A stretch of DNA of 64,000 nt, taken from NCBI GenBank assembly GCA_903880855.1, contig CAIRQX010000122.1, positions 1-64,000 of the forward strand, read 5' to 3'. This document shows, one piece after another, positions 11,839 through 20,590 of the stretch (positions are counted from its first letter, which is position 1; every line of letters begins with the position of its first letter). The notes under the pieces are model-generated. The model did not search any database. It was not told the DNA's origin and saw nothing but the letters and a program-made list of their open reading frames with translations. The stretch is from an uncultured Burkholderiales bacterium (lineage in GTDB: Bacteria; Pseudomonadota; Gammaproteobacteria; Burkholderiales; Burkholderiaceae_C). The translations under genes and the position numbers were made by a program.

Positions 11839-12282
11839 ATGGTAAAAAAAATATTCATTCTTAACGGCCCTAATCTGAACCGACTCGGAAAACGCGAGCC
11901 ACATATTTACGGAACGGAGTCCTTAGCAGATGTCAAAAAACGCTGTAATGCGCATGCAAAAATATTAGGCCTTAAAGTAGAGTTTCGGCAAACCAATTTC
12001 GAGGGAGTATTGGTTGAAAGCGTGCATGATGCGATAGATGCAGGCGACGGCATTATCATTAACCCAGCAGGTTTAACTTTCACATCGGTTCCTTTAATGG
12101 ACTCGCTAAAAATGTTTGACGGCCCAAAGATTGAGTTGCATATCAGTAATGTGCACACCCGAGAACCCATCTATCACAACTCCCTGATTTCACGTGTCGC
12201 TACAGCAGTGATGGCTGGTTTTGGGACGGATGGATACCTAATGGCATTAACCTGGATGTCCATGAAACTAGCAAAGAGTTGA
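11839..12282 (+). CDS. Type II 3-dehydroquinate dehydratase-like protein with active-site substitutions
   Basis: FILNGPNLNRLGKREPHIYG, IELHISNVHTREP; but TFTS for THTS and IYHNS for FRHHS. Confidence 0.85.
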   Translation: MVKKIFILNGPNLNRLGKREPHIYGTESLADVKKRCNAHAKILGLKVEFRQTNFEGVLVESVHDAIDAGDGIIINPAGLTFTSVPLMDSLKMFDGPKIELHISNVHTREPIYHNSLISRVATAVMAGFGTDGYLMALTWMSMKLAKS

Positions 12283-12290
12283 AATCGCAT

Positions 12291-13331
12291 ATGCATAAAT
12301 ACAGAATTGCCATCATTGGCGCAGGAACCATAGGCCGAACACATATTGAAGCCGCTATGAAGAACCCTGCTGTTGATATTGTGGGAGTAGCCGAGCCACA
12401 TGAACCAGGAAAAGTCTGGGTGCAAAGGCATCAAATTCCTTGTTTTGCTAGCCATGGTGATTTGCTAGATAAAACTAAACCCGACGGAGTGATCATTGCC
12501 ACACCTAATGATGCGCATGCCAATATTGCGCTAGATTGTCTGGGTAGCGGTGCGGCAGTTCTCGTCGAAAAACCTATTGCTGATACGCTTGCGAATGCCC
12601 GTAGTATTTGTGATGCAGCGCAAGCCAAAGGTTTACCAGCATTGGTGGGGCATCAGCGGCGCCATAACCCCATCATGCAGCAAGCTAAATCAATTGTGGA
12701 ATCAGGCGTGCTTGGAAAGCCTGTCAGCATGACGGCCATGTGTACTTGGTACAAGGATGACGACTATTTCAAAGCGGCGTGGCGTCGTCAATCAGGTGGT
12801 GGGCCTGTTCTCATTAATCTGATACACGATATAGATTTGATGCGGTTTTTGTATGGAGACATCGCTAGCTTGCAAGCCATGACGTCTAACGCCATTCGCG
12901 GTCATGAAGTCGAAGATACCGCTGTGTTGATGATGCGCTTTGTCAATGGCGCACTTGGAACCGTTACCGTGTCAGATACGACGGTATCGCCTTGGAATTA
13001 CGATTTATCCGCTCGGGAAACCGATAGATTTCCACAACAGGACATCAACTCCCATTTTTTCTCCGGAACCCATGGTTCTTTGACCTTGCCTAAATTAGAA
13101 GTCTGGAGTTACAAAGACCAACGCCATTGGGAAAAGCCGATCAGCGTGATGCGATGTGAACCTATGCGTGCTTCGCCCTATGAAGCGCAATTGAATAATT
13201 TCTTAGGTGTAATTGCAGGCAAAGAAAAACCGGTTTGCTCAGCCTTAGATGGGTTGCGTGCATTGGAGGCCGCTTTGGCTGTGCGGGAATCTGCGGCTAG
13301 TGGACTAGAAATACGCTTGAACCCCGCATAA
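12291..13331 (+). CDS. Gfo/Idh/MocA-family oxidoreductase
   Basis: YRIAIIGAGTIGRTHIEA; LVEKPIADT; ATG at 12291. Confidence 0.9.
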   Translation: MHKYRIAIIGAGTIGRTHIEAAMKNPAVDIVGVAEPHEPGKVWVQRHQIPCFASHGDLLDKTKPDGVIIATPNDAHANIALDCLGSGAAVLVEKPIADTLANARSICDAAQAKGLPALVGHQRRHNPIMQQAKSIVESGVLGKPVSMTAMCTWYKDDDYFKAAWRRQSGGGPVLINLIHDIDLMRFLYGDIASLQAMTSNAIRGHEVEDTAVLMMRFVNGALGTVTVSDTTVSPWNYDLSARETDRFPQQDINSHFFSGTHGSLTLPKLEVWSYKDQRHWEKPISVMRCEPMRASPYEAQLNNFLGVIAGKEKPVCSALDGLRALEAALAVRESAASGLEIRLNPA

Positions 13332-13344
13332 ACTGCATAAGTCT

Positions 13345-14922
13345 TTAGCGATCAAAAGAGGTGGCATCCATCAGCAGGATGTCTTTTGCGAGTCGAGGTT
13401 TAAAACCCATTTGGTCCAATACATCTCTTTGTAAATCAATACCAGGTGCGATTTCAAAAAGTTCAACGCCGTGTTGCGTCAGCCTAAAACTAGCACGCTC
13501 TGTTAAATAAAGAACTTGCTGTTTTCTGACCTGCGCCTGAGGCCCACTGAATGTTATTTGATCAACCTTAGGCACAAGTTTTTGCACTTTGCCTTGTTCT
13601 AACACTTCCATTTTTCCTTGACCCGTTGCCAGTTTGACCCCCTTGGCTGCAAAGGTTCCACAAAATACGACTTTGCGAGCGTTTTGTGCGATGTCGATGA
13701 AACCACCTGGCCCCACGGTTAGGCCACCTAGTTTGCTGACATTGACATTTCCTTCTTGGTCAAATTCACCGAAGCCAAGAAACGCGATATCGAGTCCACC
13801 GCCTGAATAAAAATCGAATTGGGTAGGCGCGTCGAGCATAGCGGTTGCATTGCGCGCATAACCAAATAAAACACCATCCATCAGGGTTCCACCGTAGGTG
13901 CCGTGTTCAATGGTTTGGTAGATGCGATGCTGTTCGTTGCGGGCTGCAATTATTTTTGCGACAGCATCTGGCACGCCAACGCCATAGTTGATCACAGGGC
14001 GTAATTTATTGGTGTTGAAGAGTTCTGTGTAGGCTCTGCGCGCAATGGCTTGCCTTTCGCTGAATTCTTCCTTAGAGGCTGAGACTTCGTTCGCATGGTC
14101 TATAGCCTCACTGTGTGTTCTGGTCTCACCGAATAGTTCGCCACTGAATGCAGGATCAAAGGGAATGTCATAGCTCGTTTTCTGATTGGCATCAACGACG
14201 ATGGCATCTACCCATGCCGCTGGAATTCTTACCTCACGCGCTTTCAAAGATCCTCTAGGTAAATGTTCTTTGACCTGAACAATCACCTTGCCATCGCTAT
14301 TTTTCGCGGCTAATGCAAGTGACTGTGCATCTAAGTTGGCGGCTTCATGTTCAAAGCTGATGTTTCCGTCTTCATCCGCAGCACTAGCGCGCACGATGGC
14401 AATATGAATAGGGAAGGGCTTGTAGCGTAAATATTCGCGCCCATCCATCACCACCACTTCTGATAAATCGTCTTTGGCAGAGGCATTCATCTTGCCGCCG
14501 CCCATACGTGGATCACACACGGTTCCTAAGCCTACGTGTGTGAATAAGCCAGGTCGACCAGCACCAATCTCGCGCATAAGTTGGCTTGATACGCCGCCTG
14601 GCAATATATAGGCTTCGATCTTTTCATTGAGGGCCAGTTGTTGCATTGCAGGAGACCAAACCCAATGGCCACCGATCACGCGTTTAACCAAGCCTTCATG
14701 CGCAAAGCAGTTCATGCCTGTCGTCTTTTTATCGCCTATTCCTAAGGCATGCATCACCGTGAGGTTGCGCGGTCTTTGTGTAGACAAAAACCGGTGTTGT
14801 ATAGCCTCAAACAGGTGAGAAGCTTCCATCAAGCCACCCCCACCGCCCATCAAACCTACTGTGTCACCGTCTTGAATTAAATCGGCAGCTTGTGCAGCAG
14901 TCATGAATTTTCTGTGCATCAT
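13345..14922 (-). CDS. Acyl-CoA:acetate/3-ketoacid CoA-transferase (family I)
   Basis: GDTVGLMGGGGGLMEASHL; YQTIEHGTYGG with putative catalytic Glu; QFDFYSGGGLDIAFLGFGEFDQEGNVNVSKLGG. Confidence 0.9.
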   Translation of the reverse strand: MMHRKFMTAAQAADLIQDGDTVGLMGGGGGLMEASHLFEAIQHRFLSTQRPRNLTVMHALGIGDKKTTGMNCFAHEGLVKRVIGGHWVWSPAMQQLALNEKIEAYILPGGVSSQLMREIGAGRPGLFTHVGLGTVCDPRMGGGKMNASAKDDLSEVVVMDGREYLRYKPFPIHIAIVRASAADEDGNISFEHEAANLDAQSLALAAKNSDGKVIVQVKEHLPRGSLKAREVRIPAAWVDAIVVDANQKTSYDIPFDPAFSGELFGETRTHSEAIDHANEVSASKEEFSERQAIARRAYTELFNTNKLRPVINYGVGVPDAVAKIIAARNEQHRIYQTIEHGTYGGTLMDGVLFGYARNATAMLDAPTQFDFYSGGGLDIAFLGFGEFDQEGNVNVSKLGGLTVGPGGFIDIAQNARKVVFCGTFAAKGVKLATGQGKMEVLEQGKVQKLVPKVDQITFSGPQAQVRKQQVLYLTERASFRLTQHGVELFEIAPGIDLQRDVLDQMGFKPRLAKDILLMDATSFDR

Positions 14923-14924
14923 GG

Positions 14925-16085
14925 CTATCGGTGGATATCAAATAGTGCAGCGCCCTTTTTGAGTGCGCTCTTTGCAATAACACCTCGGTGTATTTCGCTC
15001 GTGCCATCGTAAATGCGGTAGATACGGGCATCGCGGTAATAGCGTTCAATGGGCAGCTCTTTGCAAAACCCCATCCCTCCAAAGACTTGAACTGCCCGGT
15101 CTACGACGCGTCCAAGGGTTTCAGCGGCATGCACTTTGACCATCGCGATTTGTTCCCGGGCATCTAATCCTTGGTCTAGCATCCAAGCCGCTTGGTAGAC
15201 CATCCAACGGGCTGCGTTGATCTCAATCACGCTATCGGCCAACATGTGTTGCACCATCTGGAAGTCTCCAATACGCGTATTGAATTGATGACGGTCATTG
15301 GCGTAAGACAACATCATTTCGCATACATGCGATGCTTTTCCAACAGCGCGCGCTCCCACTTGGGCCAGGCGAACAACATTCAAGGCGCCCATTGCTAACT
15401 TGAATCCTTGTCCTACCTCGCCCAATAGCGCTGTATCTTCCAACTGCACATTGTCAAAAAAGAGTTCAAGGTGTGGCGTTCCGCGAAGCCCCATCATTTT
15501 TTGGTCTTTGCCTACCGTAAATCCGGCAAGTCCTTTGTCAACCATAAACATGCTGATCTCTTTTTCACCAGTCTTGGCCGACACTAAAAAGAAGTCACTC
15601 CACTCACCATCGCTGATGAAGTGCTTAGACCCATTGAGCACCCATCCTTTATCGTTTTTCTTTGCATGGGTTTTGATGCCTGCTGCATCGGAACCTGCGC
15701 CTGGTTCTGTGATGCAGATTGCGCATGTACGTTTACCCTCGACGCTAGGTTTTAACCACCTTTCAACTTGATCGTTCTTGCAGTGCAATAGGGGTTCATA
15801 GACATTGCCAAACGCACGGCGAATCAATATGTCTGTGGTGTGACCAAATTGTTCTTCACACAATATTCTGTCTAGATTGGTGAGGCCACCACCACCAAGT
15901 TCAATTGGCATATTCATGGCAAATAGGCCAAGTGCTTTACTTTTTTTATAAATAGCGTTTGCATGGATGCTCTCGAGATGGCCTTTTTCTTCGACTTCAT
16001 CCTCAAGGGGTTTGAGTTCTTCCGAGATGAAGCGGCGTACCGTTTCAATCATCATCCTTTGTTCATCATTCAGTGCGAAATCCAT
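14925..16085 (-). CDS. Acyl-CoA dehydrogenase
   Basis: AICITEPGAGSDAAGIKT; QVFGGMGFCKELPIERYYRDARIYRIYDGTSEIHR. Confidence 0.95.
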   Translation of the reverse strand: MDFALNDEQRMMIETVRRFISEELKPLEDEVEEKGHLESIHANAIYKKSKALGLFAMNMPIELGGGGLTNLDRILCEEQFGHTTDILIRRAFGNVYEPLLHCKNDQVERWLKPSVEGKRTCAICITEPGAGSDAAGIKTHAKKNDKGWVLNGSKHFISDGEWSDFFLVSAKTGEKEISMFMVDKGLAGFTVGKDQKMMGLRGTPHLELFFDNVQLEDTALLGEVGQGFKLAMGALNVVRLAQVGARAVGKASHVCEMMLSYANDRHQFNTRIGDFQMVQHMLADSVIEINAARWMVYQAAWMLDQGLDAREQIAMVKVHAAETLGRVVDRAVQVFGGMGFCKELPIERYYRDARIYRIYDGTSEIHRGVIAKSALKKGAALFDIHR

Positions 16086-16111
16086 ACATCACTTTCGGGC
16101 TATGTTGTTTT

Positions 16112-16921
16112 TTACTGGACAGATTCTTTGGTTTTTTGAAGGCATTTTTTAGCCCACGCAGCATTCGAAAACTTGGCTTCTTTTTCAAGATTGACCACCT
16201 CGACACTTATTGGTAAATCATTGGGTAAGGCGTTGAATAAGCCTTTTAAATCAATGTTTCCTTCGCCAGGTAACTCGCGGGCACACCGGGCGCTATGAAC
16301 CAACTCTTCGGTGGTGAAGGAGGTGCCTGCTTGACCATCGCAGATTTGGCTGTAATGCAAGAGTGAAGGATCAATTGCGCTTATATCTTCTAAAGTGGTA
16401 TGCGAGCGCCCGAAATGCAGGGCATCAACCAAGATACCTGCATTCATGGGGGAGCCAGCATTTTTGACAATCCTTGATGCAGCAAGTGCATTGGGAACAG
16501 CTGTCCAGGGCATGAATTCAAGGTCGGCTGTCAACCCAAAGGGTTGCATGGCTTCACATAGCTTTGCGTAATTGTCAGTCAGCCTAGATTCATTGGCATC
16601 ATCTCCGGCGACCAAGATGGCTTTTGCTTGGAGCGTAGCTCCGATTTCATACAGGGCATCCCATGCGTGTGCATCGAAAGATGCGTTGATTCGAATTAAC
16701 TCCAGATCAAAGATGCCAATGCCAGTGTCCTGGAGGACAGCTAAAGTTTCTTTCAACTCGTGTGGTCTGTCGATTAAGAACTGCTGAGGTGCATTGGGCG
16801 CATTGGGCCACAGTCTCAGCCCAACATAGTCATAGCCGCTTTCAGCAGCGACCAAAACAGCTTGATGCGGGGTGCAACGGTGCGAAGTAAGGTATGCAAG
16901 AGAAAAACTACGTTTTGTCAT
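16112..16921 (-). CDS. Sugar phosphate isomerase/epimerase-like TIM-barrel protein
   Basis: GYDYVGLRLWP; TADLEFMPWTAVPN; paralog of 10979..11830. Confidence 0.85.
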   Translation of the reverse strand: MTKRSFSLAYLTSHRCTPHQAVLVAAESGYDYVGLRLWPNAPNAPQQFLIDRPHELKETLAVLQDTGIGIFDLELIRINASFDAHAWDALYEIGATLQAKAILVAGDDANESRLTDNYAKLCEAMQPFGLTADLEFMPWTAVPNALAASRIVKNAGSPMNAGILVDALHFGRSHTTLEDISAIDPSLLHYSQICDGQAGTSFTTEELVHSARCARELPGEGNIDLKGLFNALPNDLPISVEVVNLEKEAKFSNAAWAKKCLQKTKESVQ

Positions 16922-18695
16922 ATTTACCTTTTATTCCCGCTCTTTCCAAAGCATGCTTTGCTGCTAAATAGCCAAACGTAAGACCAGGTCCAATTGTTAT
17001 TCCTGGCGCAGGGTATACGCCACCCATGATGGAATGCATGTCGTTGCCGCATGCGTAAAGACCATCGATTGGGTGACCATTGGCATGCATGACCCTGGCA
17101 TCGCAGTCGGTAACCAAGCCAGTCGCAGCGCCAATATCTCCTGGGTACAGAGCTATTGCATAGAAAGGTCCTTGACGAAGGGCGCCTAGGCAAGGGTTAG
17201 GTCCTTTCCAAGTCGCGTCACCGTTAGCACGTTGGTAATCTGTGGTGCCACGTTGGAAGTCATCGTCCACGCCTTTGTCTGCGAATTGGTTGAATCGCTC
17301 TACGGTTGCTTTGAGTTTGTCTTCAGGGACCTTGAGTTTCTGCGCCAATTCAACCAACGTTGCGCCTTGCTTAAGGTAACCGTCCGTAAGGAAAGAGTCT
17401 AGACCTTTTCCGCCAGGGCGAATCATGCCAAGGCCATAACGTTTGAGTGCGCCTGCATCGCATACCAGCCATGTTGGAATGCTAGGTGTCTTTTGGTTGT
17501 GATCTTGCATGGCGATGCCAAACAGATGGTAGGAGGTGGATTCGTTTAGATAACGCTCACCTTGGCTATCGACAGCCATCATTCCTGGCTTACCTCTATC
17601 CATCACAAAGTGAGGGAAGGCTGCAGTAGTTCCATCTGCGCGTTGGCGAATAGATACAGGTGCCCAAAAGGCATGGGTTAATCCCCCAGTGCCCAACTGG
17701 CCACCCACTTGCAGTGCTAAATCTTGCGCGCTACCCGTATTTCCCGGTCCTACCGAACACCAAGACTCTTTGGCGCCAGGCAGCATGTCTGATCGACGTG
17801 TGGGATGGTGGTTAAAACCACCACTGGCCATCACAACACCTCCTCTGCATAGCAATGTGCGTTGAACTTTTTCTCCGTTTTGTAATGTTTGTTGAAGTAC
17901 TGCGCCTTCAATGGTGTTGCCGTTTTTTAGCAGTTGCGTGACTTCTGTTTGTGTCACCAACAAACCTTTACGTGCGATGTAGCTATAGAGCATGCGCGCA
18001 ATCATTGCGTTACCCATTACCAAGCGTGTGCTTCTAGGGTGGATCATCTTGTCTAAAAGGTGTCGCGTAATGATTCGTAAGCTATACCTAAAAGACGCCC
18101 ATGTTTTGGTTAAGCGGAGCAGATGGAAGATGTCATCGCGGTCGACCATCATTCCACCGAGCACCGTGAATTCAGGAATGGGGTTGCGAACCAGCGTGAG
18201 GTTGGGGCCTAGCAATTTGCCATCAAACGGTTGCGGTTCAATGGCTCGTCCTTTGAGAACCGAACCTTCTAGTTCGGAAAGATAGTCTGGGTGAAGAGGA
18301 CGAACTTGGAACTGCAATGCCGTGTGGTCTTCTAACTTGGCGATAGCGAGGGGGCCGTTGTCGATAAAAGCCTGTCGCAGTTCTGGATCTGATCGTTCGC
18401 CTACAGCATTATTTAAAAAAGTTGCAACACGCTCCGGTGTGTCATCAGGGTTGACATGTAAGCCGCGTTTTGTACCAGGTACCCAGCTGGTTGATGCCGA
18501 TAAAGCCGTTGTGCCACCCACGTGTGCCATCCGTTCTACCAAAAGAACTCTTGCACCATCTATCGCTGCATTGAGAGCGGCTGAAAAACCGGCGCCGCCA
18601 GAACCTATGACCAAAAGGTCGACCGTTTCTTGGTCCTCAAATTGCGCTAACTCGGTATCAATATGTTGGGTAAGGGGGGTGAGATCTTGGCGCAT
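16908..18695 (-). CDS. FAD-binding dehydrogenase (fumarate reductase / 3-ketosteroid-delta1-dehydrogenase superfamily)
   Basis: VDLLVIGSGGAGFSAALNA; C-terminal GGVYPAPGITIGPGLTFGYLAAKHA. Confidence 0.9.
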   Translation of the reverse strand: MRQDLTPLTQHIDTELAQFEDQETVDLLVIGSGGAGFSAALNAAIDGARVLLVERMAHVGGTTALSASTSWVPGTKRGLHVNPDDTPERVATFLNNAVGERSDPELRQAFIDNGPLAIAKLEDHTALQFQVRPLHPDYLSELEGSVLKGRAIEPQPFDGKLLGPNLTLVRNPIPEFTVLGGMMVDRDDIFHLLRLTKTWASFRYSLRIITRHLLDKMIHPRSTRLVMGNAMIARMLYSYIARKGLLVTQTEVTQLLKNGNTIEGAVLQQTLQNGEKVQRTLLCRGGVVMASGGFNHHPTRRSDMLPGAKESWCSVGPGNTGSAQDLALQVGGQLGTGGLTHAFWAPVSIRQRADGTTAAFPHFVMDRGKPGMMAVDSQGERYLNESTSYHLFGIAMQDHNQKTPSIPTWLVCDAGALKRYGLGMIRPGGKGLDSFLTDGYLKQGATLVELAQKLKVPEDKLKATVERFNQFADKGVDDDFQRGTTDYQRANGDATWKGPNPCLGALRQGPFYAIALYPGDIGAATGLVTDCDARVMHANGHPIDGLYACGNDMHSIMGGVYPAPGITIGPGLTFGYLAAKHALERAGIKGKYDKT

Positions 18696-18710
18696 ATAAA
18701 AATATGTGGA

Positions 18711-19505
18711 TTAAACCTCTAATAAGAACTGGACCATGAGTTCTCGGACTTGCAAAAACATATCTTCGCCGGCCGTGGTTTTGCAGCCTTTGGCGCGCGC
18801 TACAGCTATCAACGGAGGAATTGCGGGGGCTGTAATGACACAGCCGATGAACATATTTGGTGTGATGGTATCTAAGTCAAAGGGGCTAGGGTCTGTCTCC
18901 CGCATACCAACGGGTGTTGCATTGATAGCTACATCAAACCCCATGATGTTAGAGCTACCGACGTAGACACGGCCATGTTTTAAGCTGTTAAGTCGGTGAA
19001 TGAGGGAATCACGGCGTTCGGTGTTTTCGTCTTGTATGGCCAGCTCTTTGACACCTGCTAAAACCAGACTGTGTGCGATGGCGGATCCTGCGCCGCCAGC
19101 TCCCACGAGGAGAGCTGTTTTATTTCTGAGGTCGAAGCCCTTGGATTCGATGGCCTTGACATAGGCTATTCCATCGAACATATCACCATGCCAACTGCCG
19201 TCTTTATTTCGTCGGATCGTATTCACCGCACCTAAAAATTCTGCTCGGGGTGAGCTGGTGGCGCAGAGGGCGTGACAGTCAAACTTATGTGGGACGGTGA
19301 CGATGATGCCGTCGATATTACGCATCAATGAAACGCCTCCAAACCATTGTTTGAGATCTTGGCTAGGTACTTGGGCTGGAATGCAAACGGCGTCTTTGCC
19401 ATGTTGCTCAAAAGCTTGGGTCACGCCAAAGGGAGACTTTACTTGGGCAATGGGATCGCCGACGATGAAGTAAACGCGCGTGGCGCCGCTGAAGTTATCA
19501 AGCAT
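18711..19505 (-). CDS. Shikimate dehydrogenase-family protein
   Basis: GDPIAQVKSPFGVTQAF; VTVPHK; GAVNTIR; GAGGAGSAIAHSL; INATPVGM. Confidence 0.88.
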   Translation of the reverse strand: MLDNFSGATRVYFIVGDPIAQVKSPFGVTQAFEQHGKDAVCIPAQVPSQDLKQWFGGVSLMRNIDGIIVTVPHKFDCHALCATSSPRAEFLGAVNTIRRNKDGSWHGDMFDGIAYVKAIESKGFDLRNKTALLVGAGGAGSAIAHSLVLAGVKELAIQDENTERRDSLIHRLNSLKHGRVYVGSSNIMGFDVAINATPVGMRETDPSPFDLDTITPNMFIGCVITAPAIPPLIAVARAKGCKTTAGEDMFLQVRELMVQFLLEV

Positions 19506-19601
19506 GTTTGCAATATTGGAGTGGGTGAATATGGGAAATGATTAGTATGGCCCTAGGCAATAGCTGAGATTTTTCATCAAATACAGATAAATAGTTTTGT
19601 G

Positions 19602-20384
19602 TCAAATCAGCGGACGCAAACTTTGCGCGACCTCGCGTAAAACTGGTAACACACGATTGACAGCTTCTTTGGAGGTTTCCAGCTGAATCGGCATGCTGAC
19701 GGTGAGCGCGCCTTGCACATTTCCTTTGTGGTCACGCAAAGGCACTGCGACGCCTCGGTATGCCAAGTCGAGTTGTTGCTCCGACAGAGCCCAGTCTTGG
19801 GCGCGAATGCGAGCGAGTTCAGTGCGCATGCGCTTGGGGTCTGTGATGGTGTGTGAGCTGAAGGCCTTGAGTTCATGCGTGGCCAGCCATTTCTCTACTT
19901 CTTCTTCACCCAACAGCGCCAACAACAAAACCCCAGCTGATGTCACGTGACAGGGAACGCGCGCGCCCAAGGCAAAGCTTGTGTTCATACTGCGGTTTTG
20001 ACCATTACGCGCGATATAGACCAAATCAAAACCATCGAGTACCGCTAGAAAAGAAATTTCTTGTGTTCCCATCGCCAAGCGTTGCAACGAAGGTTGTACG
20101 ATGCGTGGTAAGCGCGCGGACTCCAAATAAGACTGACCCAATCGCATCACCTTTGGTGTGAGCCAAAACAACTTGCTGTCGGTCATCACATAACCGAGGT
20201 GCAACAAAGTCAGCAAATAACGACGCGCTGCAGTGCGCGTCAAACCGCAACGTTGCCCGGCTTGCGTAGCAGTCAATCGGGGGTTGTTTTCGTCAAAGGC
20301 TTGCACAATGGCCAACCCTTTGTCGAGGCCGGCGATCCAGTCTTTTTTGTCGAGGTTTGGTGGTTGCGTCAGCAGTGTGCTCAT
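19602..20384 (-). CDS. IclR-family transcriptional regulator (PcaR/PobR-like)
   Basis: GLAIVQAFDENNPRLTATQAGQRCGLTRTAARRYLLTLLHLGY wHTH; C-terminal effector domain; alternative start at 20429. Confidence 0.92.
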   Translation of the reverse strand: MSTLLTQPPNLDKKDWIAGLDKGLAIVQAFDENNPRLTATQAGQRCGLTRTAARRYLLTLLHLGYVMTDSKLFWLTPKVMRLGQSYLESARLPRIVQPSLQRLAMGTQEISFLAVLDGFDLVYIARNGQNRSMNTSFALGARVPCHVTSAGVLLLALLGEEEVEKWLATHELKAFSSHTITDPKRMRTELARIRAQDWALSEQQLDLAYRGVAVPLRDHKGNVQGALTVSMPIQLETSKEAVNRVLPVLREVAQSLRPLI

Positions 20385-20590
20385 AGGTAATACAAGGGGA
20401 AACCCGAGATGGGTTTGATCATCGCACACTGTAGATCGTTAATCGCGCATTTGGGATTTATTTCCGATGTTTTTTCCACTTTTCCCTTTAAATTCAACAG
20501 GTTTAGTTACTTTGAAATGAAAGCTACTGTTTTTTTAACACCGAGCGCTATTAAAGGGCTCATTTCCAACCGTCACTAGGAGACATCTAA

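Noticed and set aside
11839-12282. Pseudogene interpretation of the AroQ-like ORF
   Set aside because: Full length, in frame, tightly packed in an operon with fold motifs preserved; substitutions are better explained by functional change
16786-16806. Small tandem GCATTGGGC duplication
   Set aside because: Only two copies, in frame inside a TIM-barrel gene (NAPNAP); not a meaningful repeat element
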